64,000 nucleotides of DNA from Homarus americanus (taxonomy: Eukaryota > Arthropoda > Malacostraca > Decapoda > Nephropidae). Location of the stretch: the NCBI RefSeq assembly GCF_018991925.1, contig NW_024754741.1:303929-367928 (forward strand), read 5' to 3'. A program made the translations under genes and the position numbers. This document shows, one piece after another, positions 58,676-64,000 of the stretch; position 1 is the stretch's first letter; every line of letters begins with the position of its first letter. The notes beneath the pieces were generated by a model. The model ran no database searches and was not told the DNA's origin. It saw nothing but the letters and a program-made list of their open reading frames with translations.

Positions 58676-59216
58676 GTGCATATGCCTCAACACTGGTTGC
58701 AAAGAATGACATCAAGGTGGCCTTTTACGCCGACCTCGACGAGTGCTAACCCTTATCCCCAGACAAGATAAGGTTGCGCTCCTTGGTGACTTCAATGCCA
58801 GAGTTGGCAGAGATGAAGACATTTGGCAGGGAATCATAGGGAGAAATGGATTAGGCAAGTGTAATCCCAACGGCTTACTCCTCCTCAGCAAGTGTGCTGC
58901 ACACAACCTCACTATCACCAATACCTTGTTTAGGCAAACTGACAAGTTCAAGGGTTCGTGGCAACACCCATAATCCAAACACTAGCATGTCATTGACTAC
59001 ATCATTGTCAGGGAAAGAGATTGCCGAGGTGTCCTCATCACCCGAGTCATGCGTGTCTCAGACCACTGCGACACTGATCATCGGTTCGTCAGAGTCAAGC
59101 TCTCACTTCACGTCGCCCCAAAACGGCGAAGGCAAAAAGTCTCCAGAAGAGGTTTTAACACTAAGCGTCTGGAGGATCCAGCGGTAGCACATGCTTTCAG
59201 AGAGCAGCTCGAATAG
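58676..59216 (+). pseudogene. LINE APE-type endonuclease remnant (CFDP2/RTE-like)
   Basis: Translation reads YASTLVAKNDIKVAFYADLD (about 58680-58739), then, after a one-base frame change near 58738, LTLIPRQDKVALLGDFNARV with the GDFN motif at 58785-58796. It continues GRDEDIWQGIIGRNGLGKCN, GLLLLSKCAAHNLTITNTLF and RQTDKFKGSWQHP. TAA (58971) and TAG (58983) interrupt it. The same frame then continues HVIDYIIVRERDCRGVLITR, VSDHCDTDHRFVRVKLSLHV, and a tail ending FREQLE and a stop near 59213. The order GDFN, HxIDYI, TDH matches the C-terminal half of the endonuclease domain of retrotransposons often labelled craniofacial development protein 2-like. Its N-terminal half and the RT are absent. Confidence 0.82.
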
Positions 59217-59252
59217 GGGCTGATAAACAACCTAATAATTTTTTTTTCCCTA

Positions 59253-59279
59253 AGTATGTGTGTGTGTGTGTGTGTGTGT
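59253..59279. repeat. (GT)n microsatellite
   Basis: About 12 GT units. Confidence 0.93.
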
Positions 59280-60013
59280 TCTTGGGATAAGTTGACGTCC
59301 AGTCCAACACTTGTGGTCACAGAAGCCATCAAGTGTGAGTTACAGCAATAGGAAGATATAACTTATGGAAAAAATTATCCTTAAAGTTATATGATTACTC
59401 TGAAAAATCTTGTTCCTTAAGCCCTGGCAGCAATATTTTCCCTCAACTGGCTATTACAGCGATTTAACTTTCACAAACGAGCAGAGATCCCCCTCCAGCA
59501 CACACCACTATCCCGGTCGTACATCGCCACTCATAAACGCCTACATCCATTGTTTACGTAATAATAATACCAATTTTCATTTTTTTATCACGGTTTATGT
59601 ATAAAACTCTATGTACCATCTGACTTAAATGTTTGCTATATACTTCCTCTCCCCCCTCACCCCAGGAATGAGTTTAATATATATACATATTTGTGTGTAG
59701 GTAGATACGCAATAACACTGCACATTAATGTTACAGTTATGTTTACTGAGGGCTTAAAACCTTTATTAGAAACTTTGACAATCGTGGGTGATGTGACTCG
59801 AGTAGTAATCTGTAGCTGTCTGGGGAAGTGGCATCACCTTGGTCTGTTACTGGACGGGGATTCTCTAGATCAACAACCTCATTATTGTTCCCCCAGAAGA
59901 TGTGAATAATAATAGTTGTCGATAAAATATTTCCGTATAACAATAACACAATAAAGAGAAGCTGTTGTGTTATTATATCAATGAGGTGTCTTTGGTGGAA
60001 AAAATAAGAAAAG
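59280..60013. other. Intergenic sequence, nothing recognised
   Basis: No coding feature by eye. Confidence 0.5.
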
Positions 60014-60019
60014 CATGTA

Positions 60020-60068
<49 letters not shown>

Positions 60069-60126
60069 TGCGTGCGTGCGTGCATGTATGTATGTATGTA
60101 TGTTTGTATGTATGTATTTATGTATT
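60014..60126. repeat. (TG)n/(TGCG)n/(TATG)n compound microsatellite
   Basis: TG run, then GTGCGTGCGTGCGTGC, then TATG units and a TATT variant. Confidence 0.95.
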
Positions 60127-61119
60127 ATTCTCTGACCAGATTGACGTTATGAAGTTAGCCCACAAATACGAGAGGTGAATACGGAAAACCAATACAGAGA
60201 AAATATTACAAACTGAAACAACAGGCAAGTTAATATCATATTTAACAATGAAAGGTCTTTATTATGCACAGAAAAAAAGTCTAGAAGAATTTGAAAGTCT
60301 TAAACATATCACGAGTAAAGTTTATTATTACTTAAAACAAACGGAGTGAAATTAAATTAAGAGATGTAACAGAAAATGAGAAGTAATCCAAAACTAGATG
60401 ACCAGAACAACACGTGAGAAAAGACCAACAGTAATATGGCAATACATGTTATAGAGAATGTGTGAAATATAACTGCATAATATGACATATACTCTCATAT
60501 GAACTAATTCAATTCAGCCAGTCATTGACAGTATTTCAGCTCTATGATATAAAATACTATATACAATAATATGATATAGATTGTTACATGAACTATTTCA
60601 TAGAAAACAATTTCAATATTCACTCTGAAACACGAGATGAACGGGAGTATATAAATTGAACTGAAAATTACCCCATAAATGCCTGAATATATTTGAAACA
60701 TTAAAATTAGCTTATATTTATTTTATTAATTACCAGACAAAAATAAATAAACAATAAAAAATAAATATAAAGGAAATAAAAAAATAATGAAAAAATAAAA
60801 AAAATAAAAAATTAAATTTCCTCTCGGATGCACGAGTCCCAGATGACCGGAGCAACGCAGAGATTGAACTTTGACCTTCAGGATAAACTCTCCTCTTTTG
60901 TCAACATTCAAGTTTTATGAAAATTTTTAGGAAGTTTAGTTAGCTTCTTTTGATGATTCTTTTTAACACCGACTGAGAAGCAGAAGAAGGTACTGAAAGG
61001 TTCTCCGGGGCAAACAAATAGAGACAAATAAACGATTTATTGACAGGTAGACTGACAGAAGGACGACCCAGAGAAGGACTGACAGACAAACAGAGGGACA
61101 GACAATAAACATCCACACA
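60127..61119. other. AT-rich intergenic sequence
   Basis: A-rich AAATAAAAAAA patch at about 60745-60815, GACAGA-rich sequence at 61045-61105. No gene recognised. Confidence 0.5.
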
Positions 61120-61161
61120 GCAAGAGATTCACACACACACACACACGCACACACACACAGG
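61120..61161. repeat. Interrupted (CA)n
   Basis: CACACACACACACGCACACACACACA. Confidence 0.9.
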
Positions 61162-61275
61162 CTGCTACCACCACCAGGAACAATACAGCCTTGAGCATCA
61201 TACAGTTGAAAAGGAACCAGATGCCGTTCCCACACTACAGTTTATTCAGTCACTGTTGTCCTCGGCACAGAAACG

Positions 61276-61341
61276 ATGAAGCTGTCACCTGTGGCTGTTT
61301 GTTCATGCGTTATCGTGTGTTTCTGTGCCAAGACAAGTAGG
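61276..61341 (+). CDS. Possible first coding exon with signal peptide
   Basis: ATG at 61276 (A at -3) opens MKLSPVAVCSCVIVCFCAKT followed by SR. The features are a lysine after Met, a hydrophobic core of about 15 residues rich in V, C and I, and a small-residue region (CAKTS) that would suit signal peptidase. The frame stops at 61348, but a GT at 61341 (TAG|GTCAGG) could serve as a splice donor. The upstream TTCAGTCACTG at about 61244-61254 resembles the arthropod initiator TCAGT and would leave a short leader. No second exon was recognised, there is no TATA box at the right distance, and short hydrophobic frames arise by chance. Secreted small peptide genes often have such first exons, but this is a hypothesis only. 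Confidence 0.25.
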
Positions 61342-61350
61342 TCAGGATAA

Positions 61351-62279
61351 ATGGGGTTAGTGAATTACAACTTCCATCTTGTTTCTGTGTCTCTCTGTAA
61401 TGGTCGGCGGGGACATAGAAAGGGTCTTTGTTTCTCTTACTATTGTTGCTGATTTATATTCTCTCCCAGTCTCCCTCATACACATATGCCCATAAACTTA
61501 CCTCAGCTGGGCCCATAAACTTACCTCAGCTGGCCCCATAAACCCGCGAAGCCTACCATCTGTGTACTAGCAACACGATTGTTTATTTATTTTATAGACA
61601 AGACGATAAAACCTTTTTCTGTTATTTTTTCTTTATATTATCAAGTCTCTCCTTCTTACTTTATCTATCGGCTATTCACCCTCTGCTGATTATCATTAAA
61701 GTGGAAATAATCTTCACATACTTTCCTATCACCCTATTCAAGGTATTTCATCTGGTAAACCTACTTTAACGTCGATAAAAGATTTGCCACTATCAGCCTC
61801 TAGTAGCGAGGGATCCGGTGTATAAAAGTTCCCTGTTGCTTGTGTTGACGGTGTCCCTTGAGGAAATTACACAACCAGATACTCGTACATGGATATGGAT
61901 TGATAAATTGATAAGGGAGTGACTAAACATAAACGATATATATATATTATATACATAAGACTTTTTTTAACAATTTATTTACTATTATTATTTTTTTTAG
62001 GGGGGGGGGGCTATAAAATTCGTTTAAGAAATATTCCTTCATCTCAAGGAGTACCTTACCTTTTCTTACTAAATTTCAAGACAAACGAGTAATGGTTTGT
62101 GTATGTATCTGCAACAATAAACAATAAGATGTAAAGAACTCGGAACATCGTGCTCTGAATCCTCACAGTCCAAGGTTAACACAGTCAAAGCCGCTCTCTC
62201 TAGCACAAAGACACTACACTCTATGATTTTGTTCATGCATGAGTTTTAACAAGGTTTAACTCTAATTCCTAACCTTTTT
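61351..62279. other. Intergenic sequence, nothing recognised
   Basis: A direct repeat CCCATAAACTTACCTCAGCTGG occurs twice near 61490-61535, with a third half copy CCCATAAACC. A G run lies at about 61999-62010. Confidence 0.5.
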
Positions 62280-62392
62280 GGCGGGAAATATTTGCACGGG
62301 GTGGGTGTGGCATGTGTGTAATTGTTTCATAGCGAGGGTTTTACATGTTTCAACCTCAATTCCTGGCATTTTTGTCAGGAATGTATATTGCG

Positions 62393-62448
<56 letters not shown>

Positions 62449-63172
62449 GTGTTTTACAAGTTTGGACTCCAATAACTAATATTTTTTTCCTGGTAATGGG
62501 TTTCATTGTCTGGGTGGAGGTCTCGCCTTATTGTTTACAGCAGAGGTTCTCAATTAGCTTTGTTCCGTTACCTCAAAATAGACGTAACTACAACACTCAT
62601 TACCCCTCCCCCCCACCCCCCCCCCAAAAAAATGGTCTGGCAGTGGCGCTGTAAACATGAAGCAGGAAAATTAGGAACCACACGCGCACCATCTTACGTA
62701 CAGGTTGAATTGGACGGTTTTTTTATAATTTCTATTTGGCTGCTGGGGGGTGGGGTGGGGTGGGGGGCGAAGAGGACAGTGAGAGGCCCCTAAGATGTAA
62801 TGATTATTATTTTTTTCAACATTTCCGAGATAGTAATAGTCATTGCATCGAGCCTGTCTCTTCCCCCACCCAACCCGCAGCTCAACTTCAAACCAAAGTA
62901 CTCAATCCAACAGCCTCACCGCTATACGAAATGAGACCAGTATTTAGCAGACCCGCGTCGGCTTTGAGCGGCAGTACTTTATTGAACCTCTGCTGTAAGC
63001 ACAGCAGGCAACGCAGGCTAACAACATTACCGGAAAAAAATATTGGATGACAATTTAGCTTTAACATACACACACACACACAAAAGCCTTCACGACAAAA
63101 TGCCGAAGATGAGTTGGCTATGTTCGCTTGTAATTACACACATGCCACACCCACCCCGTAAATATTCCCATA
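62280..63172. mobile_element. Long inverted-repeat element with nested GT repeats
   Basis: Outer arms: ACGGGGTGGGTGTGGCATGT then GTGTAATT at about 62297-62323 is matched in inverse at 63131-63160. Further in, each arm has a GT/CA microsatellite (62396-62443 and 63067-63082), then AATATTTTTTTCC-GGTAATG (62478-62497 and 63023-63044), then TTACAGCAGAGGTTC (62535-62549 and its complement at about 62984-62998). The arms are therefore collinear over about 200-270 bases, though diverged, with a centre of about 440 bp. TTACAGCAGAGGTTC resembles a hAT-type end; no transposase is present. Confidence 0.7.
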
Positions 63173-63396
63173 AAATTGGAAACAGGATGGCTGCTGTTAA
63201 AGCTAAATGCGTAATTTCGTCGCCAGAGTATTGGTAATGTTTGATAACTGGCGGCGGCTGTGTTGGCTGCGGACTGTGAAATTCGGTGCACCATCGTGGT
63301 CGCCACAAACCGTATTCGTTGTCTTGAAATTTGAAATGAAAAGTCGCGAGACTGAAGAATATGTTTGTAAACAGACACTAACCCCCACGTGCCAAT
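63173..63396. other. Unique sequence, nothing recognised
   Basis: Several overlapping short frames on both strands lack family features. Confidence 0.5.
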
Positions 63397-63507
63397 TGAT
63401 CAGGCAACGTTTTTCCAAATCTTGACTTCGAAACACGAGGATCCAAATATATTTCATTAGCCCAATAAAGCACTCGGACTTCTACATATAATCAACACCT
63501 CACCCAC

Positions 63508-63566
63508 CAGGTTCAAACCCGCGATCTTATAATTGTGACGGTATGCTACCTCTGGGCCACCAGGAC
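63508..63566 (-). other. tRNA-like head, array 2 copy 1
   Basis: Minus strand: TGGCCCAGAGGTAGCATACC (A-box region) and GGGTTTGAACCTGG (B box GGTTTGAACC). Confidence 0.6.
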
Positions 63567-63767
63567 AATAAAGCAGTCCTAGACTCTACTATATTTCACA
63601 CAAAGCCTGTTCAATGACCTTATGGCGCCATGAACCTCTAATGGGGACCACCCGTGCCGCTTAGGTGATCAGAGCAACGTTTTTGCAAATCGCGGCTTCG
63701 AAACACGAGGATCCATATATATTTCATTAGCCCAATAAAGCCGCGCGAACTTCTACATATATCAACA

Positions 63768-63840
63768 CCTCACCTCACCAGGATTTGAACCCATGATCTT
63801 ATAATTGTGACGGGGAATGCTACCTCTGGGCCACTAGGAC
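63768..63840 (-). other. tRNA-like head, array 2 copy 2
   Basis: Minus strand: TGGCCCAGAGGTAGCATTCC and GGGTTCAAATCCTGG, a good B box. Slightly different from copy 1. Confidence 0.6.
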
Positions 63841-64000
63841 AATAAAAGTTCCAAAGTCTCTACTATATTTCACACAAAGCCTGTTCAAGAGGTCTTAGGC
63901 TGTGAACCACTATAGGGGACCACCCGTGCGGCTTAGGTGATCAGAGCAACGTTTTACCAAATCGCGGCATCGAAACCACGAGGATCCATATATATTTCAT

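Larger units (their letters stand above)
63397..64000 (-). repeat. Second tRNA-derived tandem array, open at right edge
   Basis: Anchor TTCGAAACACGAGGATCC at 63427 and 63697, and a variant at about 63969, giving a period of about 270 bp. Each unit has a tRNA-like head on minus, then TATATTTCACACAAAGCCTG, a block like ATGGCGCCATGAACCTC and ACCACCCGTGC. The same ordered blocks occur in the 3861-4683 array (CACACAAAGCCTGTTC, ATGGCGCCGTGAACCTC, ATGAAACGCGAGGTAC), so they are diverged members of one family. Confidence 0.85.

Overview
The window looks like intergenic DNA from an arthropod, most probably a decapod crustacean. The evidence is the very high density of microsatellites and minisatellites, arthropod-type telomere repeats (TTAGG) scattered inside the sequence, tRNA-derived short interspersed elements, and decayed LINEs of the CR1/L2 type, one of which ends in a short TTATGTTC repeat. 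No bacterial, organellar or viral gene organisation is visible. Assignment to decapods is inference; TTAGG and the simple-repeat load fit, but no marker gene is present.

Layout. 1-1800: G-rich 27-bp minisatellite running off the left edge. 1955-2170: degenerate TTAGG. 3861-4818: tandem tRNA-derived repeat (about 266-282 bp per unit) whose orientation flips near 4684, followed by a fold-back element and long (TA)n. 6.4-11.2 kb: minisatellites, a fold-back element, a pogo-like end fragment, a perfect 54-bp palindrome. 12.68-15.6 kb: two LINE remnants in the same orientation, an RT domain with its 3' tail and then an endonuclease/linker region of a different element. 17-27 kb: minisatellites, including 21 nearly identical 36-bp copies, and a 321-bp inverted-repeat element with arms of about 104 bp. 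27.7-31.1 kb: another fold-back element and two more RT-element remnants. 33.4-35.25 kb: a duplicated segment, one copy of which abuts an expanded 48-bp minisatellite. 36.3 kb: a perfect (TTAGG)12 tract. 39-46 kb: fold-back elements, SINE, minisatellites. 51.7-55.3 kb: two long minisatellites (25 bp and 29 bp). 58.7-59.2 kb: a LINE endonuclease remnant with its catalytic motifs still legible. 61.3 kb: one possible signal-peptide exon. 62.28-63.17 kb: a long inverted repeat. 63.4-64 kb: a second tandem array of the same tRNA-derived superfamily seen at 3.9-4.8 kb.

I found no complete protein-coding host gene. Most long open frames are translations of tandem repeats whose unit is a multiple of three. 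The only candidate host coding sequence is a short possible first exon at 61276-61341, which is weak. The main content is therefore repeat biology: at least five partial non-LTR retrotransposon ORFs from several families, one hairpin (MITE-like) family with at least six copies, two further inverted-repeat elements, three or more SINE copies, and about twenty-five minisatellites. All family assignments come from reading motifs by eye, with no database search.
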